From Nocardioides lijunqiniae (GTDB lineage: Bacteria > Actinomycetota > Actinomycetes > Propionibacteriales > Nocardioidaceae): a stretch of DNA of 64,000 bases. Positions 18,332-27,065 of the stretch are shown here, piece after piece. Numbering within the stretch: position 1 is the first letter of the stretch; each line of letters opens with the position of its first letter. Both the position numbers and the translations under genes were made by a program. The stretch covers positions 44,033-108,032 of the forward strand of contig NZ_JACJGM010000022.1 of the NCBI RefSeq assembly GCF_015024225.1. Direction: 5' to 3'. The notes beneath the pieces were generated by a model that was not told the DNA's origin, did not search any database, and saw only the letters and a program-made list of their open reading frames with translations.

Positions 18332-19444
18332 TCAGGCGGCGGTGGCGTGGAGACGGCGGATGAGCAGGAGCAGGAAGGGGGCGCCGACGAGGGAGGTGAT
18401 GATCCCGATGGGGATCTCCTGCGGCTGCAGCAGCGTGCGGGCGATGACGTCGGCCCAGACCAGGAGGACCGCGCCGATGAGCGCGGCCACGGGTACGACG
18501 CGCACGTGGGTGGCGCCGACCAGGCGGCGCGCGAGGTGCGGGACGACCAGGCCCACGAAGCCGATGCTCCCCGAGGCCGAGACGACGACGCCGATGCACA
18601 GCGCGACCACGACGAGCAGCAGCATCCGGAAGCGCTCCGGCGAGATCCCGAGCGTGTGCGCGGTCTCGTCGCCGATCGCGAGGGCGTCGAGGCGCCGTCC
18701 CCACAGCGTGAGGAGCGCCGCGGTGCTCAGCACGACCACGGCCACGACGGCGAGCGGGGTGTTCCACTGCGCCAGGCCCAGCGAGCCCAGCAGCCAGAAC
18801 ATCACCGACCGCGCACCCTCGGCCGAGCCGGAGGCGAAGATCAGGAAGCTGGTGGCGGCGTACAGCGCGTAGCCGACGGCGACGCCGGCCAGCAGGAGGC
18901 GCACCGAGGTGACGCGCCCGGCGCTGCGGGCCACCAGGAACACCAGGACGGAGGCGGCGAGCGCCCCGAGGAAGGCGCTGACCTGCAGGGCGTGCTCGCC
19001 GAACCCGGCGCCGATCCCGAAGAGGATGGCCGCGGCCGCGCCGCTGGAGGCGCCGGAGTTGACGCCGAGCAGGTAGGGGTCGGCGAGCAGGTTGCGCACC
19101 ATCGCCTGCAGGGCCACGCCGCACACCGCGAGGCCGGCGCCGACGAGGCATGCCAGCAGCACGCGGGGCAGACGCACCTTCCAGACGATCGAGTCCGTCG
19201 AGTCGGTCCAGCCCCGCTCCCCCGGCCAGCCGATCAGGTGGTGCCCGATCACGCCGACCACGTCCGACGGCGCGACCCAGACCGCCCCGAGCCCGACCCC
19301 GCCCATCACGGTGAGCAGCAGGGCGACGCTCAGCCCACCGGTCCATGCCCAGGCTCGCGCGCGTCGCGAGCCCAGCCCCAGGTCGTCCCGCTGCACCTGC
19401 GGCGGCTCGACCAGCGTTGTCGCCCCCACGGTGTTGTTGCGCAT
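18332..19444 (-). CDS. FecCD-type ABC transporter permease (importer 2)
   Basis: 370 residues from the ATG at 19444; two in-frame TTG codons at 19456 and 19453 would add four residues. About ten transmembrane helices, with 'WKVRLPRVLLACLVGAGLAV', 'LQAMVRNLLADPYLLGVNSG' and 'GFVGLVVPHLARRLVG'. First gene of operon 2, 17 nt before the lipoprotein gene. A TACGTT -10-like element 10 nt upstream implies an almost leaderless mRNA, and a Nur-like palindrome overlaps both the -10 and the start codon. Clearly paralogous in architecture to importer 1. Confidence 0.88.
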   Translation of the reverse strand: MRNNTVGATTLVEPPQVQRDDLGLGSRRARAWAWTGGLSVALLLTVMGGVGLGAVWVAPSDVVGVIGHHLIGWPGERGWTDSTDSIVWKVRLPRVLLACLVGAGLAVCGVALQAMVRNLLADPYLLGVNSGASSGAAAAILFGIGAGFGEHALQVSAFLGALAASVLVFLVARSAGRVTSVRLLLAGVAVGYALYAATSFLIFASGSAEGARSVMFWLLGSLGLAQWNTPLAVVAVVVLSTAALLTLWGRRLDALAIGDETAHTLGISPERFRMLLLVVVALCIGVVVSASGSIGFVGLVVPHLARRLVGATHVRVVPVAALIGAVLLVWADVIARTLLQPQEIPIGIITSLVGAPFLLLLIRRLHATAA

Positions 19445-19457
19445 GATGTGCAACAAC
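19433..19457 (-). promoter_or_regulatory. Nur-box-like operator at start of importer 2 operon
   Basis: Perfect inverted repeat GTTGTTGC-N9-GCAACAAC. Its core, TTGC-N9-GCAA, fits the published Streptomyces Nur (nickel-responsive Fur-family) layout tTGCaa-N5-ttGCAA in spacing and in the TTGC/GCAA ends. It overlaps the -10 element (19455-19460) and the start codon region, a position suited to repression. Confidence 0.55.
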
Positions 19458-19543
19458 GTAGCGAGACCGATCGAGCGCGCGGGGACGGGGGTGCCTCCGC
19501 AGCGTGAACCGCCGGTGTCCGGCAGCCGCTGGCACGGGGTGCC

Positions 19544-19631
19544 GTTTCCCCAAGGTATGCAGGGGAAACTTCACTTCCCTCGGGCTGCAGCGCCCGGGAG
19601 GTGACGCTTCGGCTGCATCCCTTGGGGAAAC
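19544..19631. repeat. 88-bp palindromic element, copy 2
   Basis: Same architecture as copy 1: 19-bp outer arms (19544-19562 and 19613-19631, one mismatch), inner arms CACTTCCC/GGGAGGTG (19572-19579, 19596-19603, one mismatch that would be a G-U pair in RNA), and central CTGCAG (19585-19590) on the dyad. It begins 21 nt after the stop of the upstream minus-strand methyltransferase gene and lies 99 nt before the permease start. Confidence 0.85.
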
Positions 19632-19652
19632 CGCCGCCTCGCGCCAGCGAGC

Positions 19653-20312
19653 TCAGCCGCGCCGCGTCGCGCGTACGACGACGTCGTGCAGCGTGGCGGC
19701 GTGTCCCTCGTGGGCGCCGGTGGCGCGCTCGCGCTCCTCGGCGGTGACGACGTCCCACCGGTCGGGGTCGAGGCGGGCGGTGATGGACGACGGCGTGGCG
19801 GAGGCCTCCGCCGGTGGGTGGTGGTCGTCGTGGCCGGTGTGGTGGGTGTGCAGGTGGCCGACGACCAGCAGCGTGCCGCCGGGGGCGACCCACTCGGCGA
19901 TCCGGTCGTACAGCTCCAGCTGGGGGATCGCCGCGTGGGCGTAGTGCGTCATCACCAGGTCGAACCGCCCGTCGGGCTCCCAGGTCGCGAGGTCCGCCTC
20001 GACCCAGCGAACCCGCTCGCCGACGCCCTCCGACGCGGCCAGCCCGGCGGCGCGGGCCAGCGCCTCCGCCGAGATGTCGGCCCCGGTGACGTCCCAGCCG
20101 CGGGCGGCCAGCCAGACCGCCTCGGCGCCGCCGCCGCAGCCGGCGTCCAGAGCCGTCCCGGCAGGCAGCCCGGACGTCTCGGCCGCGAGGTACGGGCTCG
20201 CCGGGTGGGCTCCCATGACCGCGGGAGTCCCGTCCTCCCCGCCGCCCCAGCGGCGCTCCCAGTAGTCCTTGTCGAAGTCGTGCGTAGCGGGGGTCTCTGC
20301 GGCGTCGTCCAT
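19653..20312 (-). CDS. Class I SAM-dependent methyltransferase
   Basis: 219 residues from the ATG at 20312. N-terminal 'DFDKDYWERRWGGGED', then 'LDAGCGGGAEAVWLAARGWD' (motif I), 'VTGADISAEALARA', 'FDLVMTHYAHAAIPQLELYD' and 'VAPGGTLLVVGHLH'. The 'THHTGHDDHHPP' stretch is an unusual His/Asp-rich loop. It resembles TehB/thiopurine-type methyltransferases often linked to detoxification. It is divergent from the XRE-cupin regulator with a shared palindromic region between, suggesting that regulator controls it. It lies upstream of importer 2 but behind the 88-bp palindrome. Confidence 0.8.
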   Translation of the reverse strand: MDDAAETPATHDFDKDYWERRWGGGEDGTPAVMGAHPASPYLAAETSGLPAGTALDAGCGGGAEAVWLAARGWDVTGADISAEALARAAGLAASEGVGERVRWVEADLATWEPDGRFDLVMTHYAHAAIPQLELYDRIAEWVAPGGTLLVVGHLHTHHTGHDDHHPPAEASATPSSITARLDPDRWDVVTAEERERATGAHEGHAATLHDVVVRATRRG

Positions 20313-20342
20313 GCGCTCGATCGTGCCCACCCGCGTGCCGAT

Positions 20343-20368
20343 CGGCAAGGTTTGTTGCCGAATGGCAA
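20343..20368. promoter_or_regulatory. Overlapping palindromes in the XRE/methyltransferase divergent promoter
   Basis: Two overlapping perfect inverted repeats share a half-site: CGGCAA-N6-TTGCCG (20343-20360) and TTGCC-GAAT-GGCAA (20355-20368). They end 10 nt before the XRE gene start and stand between two divergent genes, the usual layout for autoregulation by XRE-cupin repressors. Confidence 0.6.
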
Positions 20369-20378
20369 ACTGGTGACC

Positions 20379-20975
20379 ATGGACGAGACCATCGATCGCA
20401 CGCTGGACGCCGTGGGGCCGCGCCTCAAGCAGCTGCGCGTACGACGTGACGTCACCCTCGCCGACCTCGCTGCCGAGACCGGCATCTCGACGAGCACCCT
20501 CTCCCGACTCGAGGCGGGACTGCGCCGGCCCACGCTCGAGCAGCTCCTGCCCCTCGCTCGCGCGCACGGGGTCACGCTCGACGAGCTCGTCGACGCCCCG
20601 CCCACCGGCGACCCGCGCGTCAACCTGCGTGCGATCAGCAGCGCCGACGGCGCGACGGTCCTGCCGCTGACCCGCCGGGCCGGCGGCATCCAGGCCTACA
20701 AGTTCGTGCTGCCCGCGGGCGAGGACGACGCCGAGCCGCAGCTGCGCACCCACGAGGGCTACGACTGGGCCTACGTCCTCGACGGCACGCTGCGGCTGGT
20801 GCTCGGCGAGCACGACCTGCTGCTGGCGCCCGGCGAGGCGGCGGAGTTCGACACCCGCACCCCCCACTGGTTCGGCGCGACCAGCGCCGGCCCGGTGGAG
20901 TTCCTCAGCCTCATCGGCAAGCAGGGCGAGCGCGCCCACCTGCGGGCGGCCCCACGCAGCGCCGGTTCGCCGTAG
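20379..20975 (+). CDS. XRE-family transcriptional regulator with C-terminal cupin domain
   Basis: 198 residues. N-terminal helix-turn-helix ('LKQLRVRRDVTLADLAAETG', 'ISTSTLSRLEAGLRRPTLEQ'), then a cupin sensor ('LRTHEGYDWAYVLDGTLRLV', 'LAPGEAAEFDTRTPHWFGA') that binds small ligands or metal in this family. Start ATG at 20379; a CAAACT -10-like sequence 7 nt upstream suggests a leaderless transcript, within the operator. Probably regulates itself and the divergent methyltransferase. Confidence 0.88.
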   Translation: MDETIDRTLDAVGPRLKQLRVRRDVTLADLAAETGISTSTLSRLEAGLRRPTLEQLLPLARAHGVTLDELVDAPPTGDPRVNLRAISSADGATVLPLTRRAGGIQAYKFVLPAGEDDAEPQLRTHEGYDWAYVLDGTLRLVLGEHDLLLAPGEAAEFDTRTPHWFGATSAGPVEFLSLIGKQGERAHLRAAPRSAGSP

Positions 20976-20984
20976 CCCACCGGC

Positions 20985-21788
20985 TCAGCCCGGCGCGGAC
21001 CTGCCCTCGCGCCAGTAGCCGACGAACGTGATGTCGGACTTGGGAACGCCGCGCTGCTCGACCAGGTGCCGACGCAGCCCGGTGGGGAGCCGCGCCTCCC
21101 CCGCCACCCAGGTGTACGACGGCCCGGGCGGCAGCTCGGCCCGTCTGACGGTCTCCAGCACGGCCGCACCCGGGGGCCCGTCGCGGCCCTCGCGCGTCAC
21201 CCACTCGATCTCGACGCCGGCGGGGCGTACGACGTCGGGCCGGACGTCGGCGGCCTCCGGCACCTCCAGGAGCACCCGAGCCACCAACGACGCGGGCGCC
21301 TGCTCCAGGATCGCCAGGATCGCCGGCAGCGCGCTCTCGTCGCCGACGAGCAGCTGCCACTCGGCGTGCGGGCGCGGGAAGTAGGTGAAGCCCTCGTCGA
21401 AGATGCCCACCTCGTCACCGGGCCGCGCGGCGAGCGCCCAGGCCGCCGCCGGCGCGTGCACGTCGTGCAGGGCGAGCTCGACGTCGAGCTCGTGCAGCTC
21501 CGGGCGGACGGCGCGCACGGTGTACATCCGGACCCACGGCCGTCGCGCCTTGGGCACGAGCAGCAGCTGCGGCATCCACGCGGTCGTCGAGGTGGTCGGC
21601 ATCTCCAGCCGGGACTGCCCGGCGCGGGGGAAGAACAGCCGCACCGCCTGGTCGGGCCCGGAGCGCTCCAGGTGCTCCAGGCCGGGCCCGGTGAGGGTCA
21701 GCCGCACGAAGTGGGGGCTGAGCATCTCGCGGCGCAGGACCCGGAGCGTGATCATCCGCCGCGACCGGGGCGGGTGGACGCGGGGCAC
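20985..21788 (-). CDS. Siderophore-interacting protein (FAD/NAD(P)H ferric-siderophore reductase)
   Basis: 267 residues, SIP/ViuB family. FAD-binding barrel with 'RPWVRMYTVRAVRPE' (R-x-Y-T motif), NAD(P)H-binding half with 'LLVGDESALPAILAIL', and a C-terminal 'SDITFVGYWREGR' signature. These enzymes reduce ferric siderophores in the cytosol to release iron. GTG start at 21788 with a weak GGGTGAG upstream; the ATG at 21755 is an alternative. It converges on the XRE gene with 9 nt between and is not operonic with either importer here. Confidence 0.88.
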   Translation of the reverse strand: MPRVHPPRSRRMITLRVLRREMLSPHFVRLTLTGPGLEHLERSGPDQAVRLFFPRAGQSRLEMPTTSTTAWMPQLLLVPKARRPWVRMYTVRAVRPELHELDVELALHDVHAPAAAWALAARPGDEVGIFDEGFTYFPRPHAEWQLLVGDESALPAILAILEQAPASLVARVLLEVPEAADVRPDVVRPAGVEIEWVTREGRDGPPGAAVLETVRRAELPPGPSYTWVAGEARLPTGLRRHLVEQRGVPKSDITFVGYWREGRSAPG

Positions 21789-21865
21789 GGCGACTCACCC
21801 TAGTGGCGCGCGAGCCGTGCCCGACGGGTATGCCGGTTCCCGGCACGGGGGGCCCCCGGGGCCGC

Positions 21866-21871
21866 TACCTT
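21866..21871 (+). promoter_or_regulatory. Predicted -10 element (TACCTT) of leaderless membrane-protein gene
   Basis: TACCTT followed by five bases and then the GTG at 21877, with no Shine-Dalgarno between. Confidence 0.4.
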
Positions 21872-21876
21872 CGACT

Positions 21877-22731
21877 GTGTCCACCACCCAGGTCGCCAGT
21901 GCGCCGGAGCCGGTCCCTGCCGCTCCGCCGGCCTCCGGGCTGGCCGCGCTCCGGCTGGACCGGGCCTCGATCACCAAGCTCGTCGGCCAGGTCACCGAGG
22001 TGTCCGCCGGTGCGGTGGCGGTCTGCTACGGCCTCGGAATGATGGTGCTCGCTGGGCAGCTGCGCGCCCTCGGCCTGCACAACACCGGCATCCTCGCCGG
22101 CTTCAAGCACGACGACATCCTGATGAAGGGCTTCACGGCCATGGTCAGCCACGTGCCGTCCGTGGTGACGCTCGTGCTGCTGGTGGCCATGGTCGTCAAG
22201 GACGACGTGCGCCGCTTCATCTGCGACGCCCTCAGCCCGAAGCAGGGCCGCTCGCCGGCAGGTCTGGTGTGGGGGACGCGCCGGGTCGTGCTCACCCGCC
22301 TCGGCATCGCGGCCGTCTGCGCGTTCGTCCTCCTCACCTCCACCTGGTGGGAGAGCACCGTCGTGGTGGTCGCCCTGATGAGCTACCTGCTGGTCGCGGT
22401 GCGCACCCGCACCCTCATGACGCCCCGGGCCCTGCTGGGCACGGCCGCCGTGGGCCTGCTGGTGATCGGGGTGGCGACGACGTACCTCAACGCCAAGCCC
22501 CCGCCGGACGTCCAGATCGTCACCTCCGACGGTCGCACCGAGGTCGGCGGGCTGCTCGGCGTCGGCGAGGACGGCGAGTGGTACGTCGTGAAGTACGACC
22601 GCGACGCGCGCGACGGCGCGGACGACGGCCAGCTGCAGCTGATCCCGGACAAGCAGGTCGTGGACATCAAGCTCGACGAGCCGCCCGAGACCGGCGCCCC
22701 GCGGCTGTACACGCTGCTCCTCGGCGACTGA
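21877..22731 (+). CDS. Membrane protein of unknown function
   Basis: 284 residues from the GTG at 21877, chosen from the leaderless promoter layout; the frame is open much further upstream but without a better start. Four or five transmembrane segments ('AGAVAVCYGLGMMVLAGQLR', 'SVVTLVLLVAMVV', 'LGIAAVCAFVLLTS', 'TVVVVALMSYLLVAV', 'LLGTAAVGLLVIGVATTYL'), then a soluble C-terminal region of about 80 residues that looks beta-rich. No family recognised. Isolated between convergent and divergent neighbours. Confidence 0.7.
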   Translation: MSTTQVASAPEPVPAAPPASGLAALRLDRASITKLVGQVTEVSAGAVAVCYGLGMMVLAGQLRALGLHNTGILAGFKHDDILMKGFTAMVSHVPSVVTLVLLVAMVVKDDVRRFICDALSPKQGRSPAGLVWGTRRVVLTRLGIAAVCAFVLLTSTWWESTVVVVALMSYLLVAVRTRTLMTPRALLGTAAVGLLVIGVATTYLNAKPPPDVQIVTSDGRTEVGGLLGVGEDGEWYVVKYDRDARDGADDGQLQLIPDKQVVDIKLDEPPETGAPRLYTLLLGD

Positions 22732-22742
22732 CCCGAGCGGCG

Positions 22743-23507
22743 TCAGCGCGGATAGTCGCCGCCGGGCAGGCCGAGGGTCTCCTCGAGCGTGGCGCCGGTG
22801 CGCGCCAGCTCGGCCGCCAGGGGGCGACCGACGTAGCGCAGGTGCCACGGCTCGGGCTGGTAGCCGGTGACCTCGGTCGTGGCCTCGGTGTAGCGGACCA
22901 CGAAGCCGTGCCGGACCGCGTGCCGCGCCAGCCAGCGCCCCTCGCGGGTGGCTGCGAAGCAGGCGTCGAAGTTGCATCCCGGCTCCGACAGGCTGCCGAG
23001 GTCGACGGCCAGGCCGGTCTGGTGCTCGCTGTGGCCGGGCCGCGCCGAGATCCGCTCGGCTGCCCGTCGACCCAGCCGCGCGACCGTCGCCTCGTGGACG
23101 CCCTCCTGGTAGCTGTGCGAGCGGAACGCGCTGGTGATCCGCATCGACGTCCCGTCCGAGCGCGCTGCCGCGAGCATCCGCTCCAGGGCCGGCGCGGCCG
23201 CGGGGCTCACCTGGTAGCCCTCGACGATCGCCATCGGGTCGGGCCGGTAGTCGGCGGGCGTGATCGGCAGCCTCTTGTTGACCACGACCCAGATGCTGCG
23301 CGGATCGATGGTGGAGTGCGCGGTCAGGTCGAACGCCGGTGGCGCCTCGCGCTCAGCCGGGGGCGCCGCCTGGGCCACCGACGTGGGTGACGACGGGAGC
23401 GGGGCCCGGTCGGTGGCCGAGGCCTCGGTCGAGGCGCACCCACCGAGCGCGGCCAGGCCGACGCCGACCACCGCCCCGAGGACCCACCGCTGGTGTCGTG
23501 CTGACAT
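22743..23507 (-). CDS. VanY/LdcB-type D-alanyl-D-alanine carboxypeptidase, lipoprotein
   Basis: 254 residues from the ATG at 23507 (AGGAG 8 nt upstream; GTG at 23510 is an equal alternative). Lipobox LGGC (Cys24) anchors it outside the membrane. Peptidase M15B motifs are visible: 'ITSAFRSHSYQEGVHEA', 'ARPGHSEHQTGLAVDLG' (His and Asp zinc ligands) and 'PEPWHLRYVG' (third ligand and catalytic Glu). It trims D-Ala from peptidoglycan stem peptides. No vancomycin-resistance genes accompany it, so a housekeeping wall-remodelling role is likely. Confidence 0.88.
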   Translation of the reverse strand: MSARHQRWVLGAVVGVGLAALGGCASTEASATDRAPLPSSPTSVAQAAPPAEREAPPAFDLTAHSTIDPRSIWVVVNKRLPITPADYRPDPMAIVEGYQVSPAAAPALERMLAAARSDGTSMRITSAFRSHSYQEGVHEATVARLGRRAAERISARPGHSEHQTGLAVDLGSLSEPGCNFDACFAATREGRWLARHAVRHGFVVRYTEATTEVTGYQPEPWHLRYVGRPLAAELARTGATLEETLGLPGGDYPR

Positions 23508-23646
23508 CACTGTGACTCCTTCACCGCCCGTCGGGCGTCCAGGAGCGGAGTGTCCGGAGCCGGGTCCGGATCACCGTGGGTCCACATGAGGCAGGTCACA
23601 CGCGAGAAGGTGTAACCGATCGCCGGAGCCGGACACTGCTACTCAC

Positions 23647-24237
23647 GTGTGGTCGGGACAGAGGGAAGGACAGCTCACGCTCGTGGACGCGCCGCCGCAC
23701 CACCCGGGGGACGACTCCGACATCGGTGAGCTGTTCGAGCGCCACGCCCGCATGGTCTACCGCTACGCACGCGCCCGGCTGGACCAGGAGGACGCCGAGG
23801 ACGCGGTCTCCGAGGTGTTCGTCGTGGCCGCACGCCGTACGCCGCCGGCCGGGCTGGACCCTGCCGCCTGGCTGCTCGGCGTCGCTCGCAACGTCGTGGC
23901 CAACCAGGTGCGCAGCCTGCGGCGGCGACGCGCCCTCGTCGCCCGCGCCGAGCTGACGGCACCGCGCAGCGACCCGGACCACGCGCCGTGGCTGGTGCGA
24001 CTGGACGCCCTGCGGGCCGCCGTCGCCACCCTCTCGGCGCGCGACCAGGAGGTCGTGTCGATGCTGGCCGCGGCACCCCTGACCCCCGAGCAGCTCGCCG
24101 CCGCACTCGGTTGCTCCCCACGAGCGGCCGCCGTGCGCGTCCACCGGGCCCGTCAGCGGCTGCGCTCCGCGCTGGCGGCCACCGAGTCGGACGGCCCGAC
24201 CGACACCACCCCCCGACCCGAACGGACCTCGTCATGA
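23647..24237 (+). CDS. ECF-type RNA polymerase sigma factor
   Basis: Up to 196 residues. Region 2 is 'IGELFERHARMVYRYARARL' followed by 'EDAVSEVFVVAAR'; region 4 is 'LSARDQEVVSMLAA' with 'LAAALGCSPRAAAVRVHRAR'. The start is uncertain: GTG at 23647, or GTG at 23683 giving 184 residues with GGAAGGA 12 nt upstream. The stop overlaps the next gene by ATGA. The pair looks like an ECF sigma and its membrane anti-sigma. Confidence 0.87.
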   Translation: MWSGQREGQLTLVDAPPHHPGDDSDIGELFERHARMVYRYARARLDQEDAEDAVSEVFVVAARRTPPAGLDPAAWLLGVARNVVANQVRSLRRRRALVARAELTAPRSDPDHAPWLVRLDALRAAVATLSARDQEVVSMLAAAPLTPEQLAAALGCSPRAAAVRVHRARQRLRSALAATESDGPTDTTPRPERTSS

Positions 24238-25151
24238 CCGACCCCCTCGAGCAGGCGCGCGAGCGCCTCGCGCCGGTCGACCGCGAGCCGGACTGGCAGG
24301 CCCTGCGCCGCGACACCCTCGACCGCGTCGCTGTCGACCGGGCGCGTGAGCAGGACCACGAGCGTGCCGGCCGCTCGCGCCGCTGGACCGCGCTCGTGGC
24401 CGCCGCCGCCGTGGCCGCCGTCGTCGGAGGGGTCCTGGGCGTGACGCAGCTGACCGACCGTGACGCACCCGAGCCGCCGCCCGCAGCCACGACACCCCTG
24501 GACCGGCTGCCCGGCGACGAGGTCCTGGACGCACTGCACCGGACGGTGGTCGACGGCCCCGAGCCGCTGGCCGGCGACGTCACGCTCACCACGGGCTACG
24601 ACGAGCGGACGAGGATCCGGGTCAGCCGGGACTCCGTCGTCCTCACCACCGAGCGCTACACCTACGCCGAGCAGGGGGCGCCCGGTGAGGCCCGCCGCGC
24701 CACGTTCGTCGATCACGCCCGTCGCGTGTGGCTGGCCACCGACGACGTGCGCGAGAGCCCGACGCCCTTCTCGCTGCTTCCCGCCCGGCTGCGGGCCGTG
24801 GTGACGACCGACCTGCTGGGTCCGCTCCTCGATCCCGCGGGCTGGCGGTCCTCGTCCGCCGGGCAGGGCAGCCCGCGCCCGGACGGCCGTCTGGTCCTCG
24901 ACCTCGTGCCCGCCGCGACGCCGAAGCCGACCCGCGACCCCGTCTCGCTCGCAGGCGGCGACCCGGACGCCACCCACTCCTACGTCGTGGACCCCGACAG
25001 CCGGCTCGCGGTCCGGGTGCGCGTGGAGCTGGCCGCGGTCGCCGGCGTGACCCTGCTCGACGGGCGCATCACCTGGTCCCCCGCCACCGAGGTGAGGCTC
25101 TACGACCTCGTGCCGTCCGGCTACCAGGACCTCAGCCCAGGTCCGGCGTAG
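24234..25151 (+). CDS. Single-pass membrane protein, probable anti-sigma/sensor partner
   Basis: 305 residues. A cytoplasmic N-terminus of about 50 residues ('MTDPLEQARERLAPVDREPD'), one transmembrane helix ('ALVAAAAVAAVVGGVLGVTQ') and a 230-residue extracytoplasmic domain with many beta-like strands. This topology and the ATGA overlap with the sigma-factor gene are typical of actinobacterial sigma/anti-sigma pairs such as the CU044_5270-like proteins. No zinc anti-sigma motif (HxxxCxxC) is present. An anti-sigma function is inferred from context. Confidence 0.7.
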   Translation: MTDPLEQARERLAPVDREPDWQALRRDTLDRVAVDRAREQDHERAGRSRRWTALVAAAAVAAVVGGVLGVTQLTDRDAPEPPPAATTPLDRLPGDEVLDALHRTVVDGPEPLAGDVTLTTGYDERTRIRVSRDSVVLTTERYTYAEQGAPGEARRATFVDHARRVWLATDDVRESPTPFSLLPARLRAVVTTDLLGPLLDPAGWRSSSAGQGSPRPDGRLVLDLVPAATPKPTRDPVSLAGGDPDATHSYVVDPDSRLAVRVRVELAAVAGVTLLDGRITWSPATEVRLYDLVPSGYQDLSPGPA

Positions 25152-25249
25152 GCGTCGCGCCCTGTCTCGTCAGCCCGCCCGCGGTCCGGTGCCGGGTCGC
25201 GCACGGCCGGCGATGAGGCGTGGGCGCGTCCGACTGGCAGCATGGCGGG

Positions 25250-26428
25250 ATGTCGGACCTTCCCCTATCAGCCGCCCCACGCCGCGAGACCGTCATCGGT
25301 CGCGGGATCACCTGGACCGCGCAGTGGAGCGCCCGTTGGGTGCTGATCGCGCTGGGCGCGGTGCTGCTCGGCCTGGTCGTCCAGCAGATCTGGGTCGTCC
25401 TGCTCCCGATCGCGCTCGCGCTGGTCCTGACGACGGTCCTCCAGCCACCCGCCCGCTGGATCGAGCGTCGCCTGCGCCTCCCCACGGCGCTGGCCGCCGC
25501 CACCACGCTGATCGGCTCCATCGCCGCGCTCATCGGCGTGGGCTTCCTCCTGGCACCCTCGGTGTCCGGGCAGGCCCAGGACATCGTCGAGGACGCCGGC
25601 GCCGGGCTCCAGAAGCTCCAGGACTGGGTCCAGACCAAGCAGTTCGTCTCCGCCGACCAGATCGACGCCGGCATCGAGGCCGTCCAGGACCGGCTCTCCG
25701 ACAGCGGCGGGCAGATCGCCTCCGGCATCCTCACCGGAGTGGGGGCGGCCACCTCGGTCGTGACCACTGCCGTCATCTGTCTCATCCTGACCTTCCTCTT
25801 CCTCAAGGACGGCCGCCGCTTCCTGCCGTGGCTGCGGCGAATGTCCGGTCCCAGCGTCGGGGCGCACCTCGACGAGGTGCTCTCCCGCTCGTGGACGACG
25901 CTGGGCGGCTACATCCGCACGCAGGCGATCGTCAGCCTCGTCGACGCCGTCATCATCGGCGCCGCGCTGCTGCTGGTGGGGGTCCCGCTGGCCGTGCCGC
26001 TGGCCGTGCTGACGTTCTTCGCCGGGTTCATCCCGATCGTCGGTGCGTTCATCGCCGGCGCCGTGGCGGTGCTGGTCGCCCTCGTCAGCGGGGGCACGAC
26101 GGACGCGCTGATCATCCTCGTGGTCATCATCGGCGTGCAGCAGCTCGAGGGGAACGTCCTCTCCCCCTGGCTGCAGGCCAAGAGCATGCAGCTGCACGCG
26201 GCCGTCGTCCTGCTGTCGGTGACCCTGGGCGGCACGCTCTTCGGCATCGTCGGGGCGTTCCTCGCGGTCCCGGTCGCCGCGGTGGCCGCCGTCGTGCTGC
26301 GCTACCTCGACGAGCAGGTGACGCTGCGCAGCGCGCCGGTCCCTGTCGACCTCACCGACGAGGAGGACGACGACCGCGAGGAGCCGGCCGAGCACTCCGA
26401 GCCATCAGGGGAGCCGGCCTCGGACTGA
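25250..26428 (+). CDS. AI-2E family transporter (PerM/TqsA-like membrane protein)
   Basis: 392 residues from the ATG at 25250; GTG at 25220 is an in-frame alternative. About eight transmembrane helices. Family features include the long soluble loop after helix 3 ('IVEDAGAGLQKLQDWVQTKQ'), 'LFLKDGRRFLPWLRRM', 'GGYIRTQAIVSLVDAVIIG', 'FFAGFIPIVGAFIAGAVAV' and 'LEGNVLSPWLQAKSMQLHA'. The acidic tail is rich in Asp/Glu. Members export autoinducer-2 or ions in some bacteria; the substrate here is unknown. It converges on the next gene with 9 nt between. Confidence 0.87.
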   Translation: MSDLPLSAAPRRETVIGRGITWTAQWSARWVLIALGAVLLGLVVQQIWVVLLPIALALVLTTVLQPPARWIERRLRLPTALAAATTLIGSIAALIGVGFLLAPSVSGQAQDIVEDAGAGLQKLQDWVQTKQFVSADQIDAGIEAVQDRLSDSGGQIASGILTGVGAATSVVTTAVICLILTFLFLKDGRRFLPWLRRMSGPSVGAHLDEVLSRSWTTLGGYIRTQAIVSLVDAVIIGAALLLVGVPLAVPLAVLTFFAGFIPIVGAFIAGAVAVLVALVSGGTTDALIILVVIIGVQQLEGNVLSPWLQAKSMQLHAAVVLLSVTLGGTLFGIVGAFLAVPVAAVAAVVLRYLDEQVTLRSAPVPVDLTDEEDDDREEPAEHSEPSGEPASD

Positions 26429-26437
26429 CGCCCCGCG

Positions 26438-27065
26438 TCAGTGCGTGTGGGCGAGCTGGGGCGCCGTGTCGCGCAGGCGGCCCTGCTGCCACATCATGTG
26501 CACGAGCAGCGCGGCCATCACCACGCCGAAGGTGCCGAGCGCCAGGTCGCCGAGGGTGTCGTCGTAGGCGCCGGCGCGCTCGGAGGACTTGCTGACGAAC
26601 GCGAAGTACTCCGCGATCTCCCACGCCAGCGCGGCGGTGACGCCGAACGCGAGGGCGCGCTCGATCGTGCGGCCGAGCGTGGCGCTGCGGTGGAGCGTCA
26701 GCAGGATGAACGCCGCCGCGAGCAGGCCGGTGTTGACGAAGTGCATCCAGTCGTCGAACCACCACAGGACGTCGTACAGGTCGAGGCGGTTGCCCAGGGT
26801 GTCGCTGAAGCAGGTGATGGTCACGAGCAGGTCGGCGACCCACGGGAACGACGCCCGCTCGCGCCAGAAGAAGTACCAGATCGCGGGCACGCTGAACGCC
26901 AGCAGCGAGTAGCCGACCGTGCGGGCGTTGGCGGCCTTGCCCTCGAGGTTGCCCCACTCGGGGTTGATCGTGGCCATGACCAGGAGCAGCAGCATCGTGC
27001 CCTTGGCGAAGATGTCGAGCCCCCGGGCCAGGCTCGGGGTGGGGTAGCGCACCGCTAGCGGAGCG

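Noticed and set aside
23611..23644. ECF-type autoregulated promoter (TGTAACC ... CTACTC) before the sigma-factor gene
   Set aside because: The spacing is longer than usual for ECF promoters and the -10 part is weak, so it is not reported as a feature.
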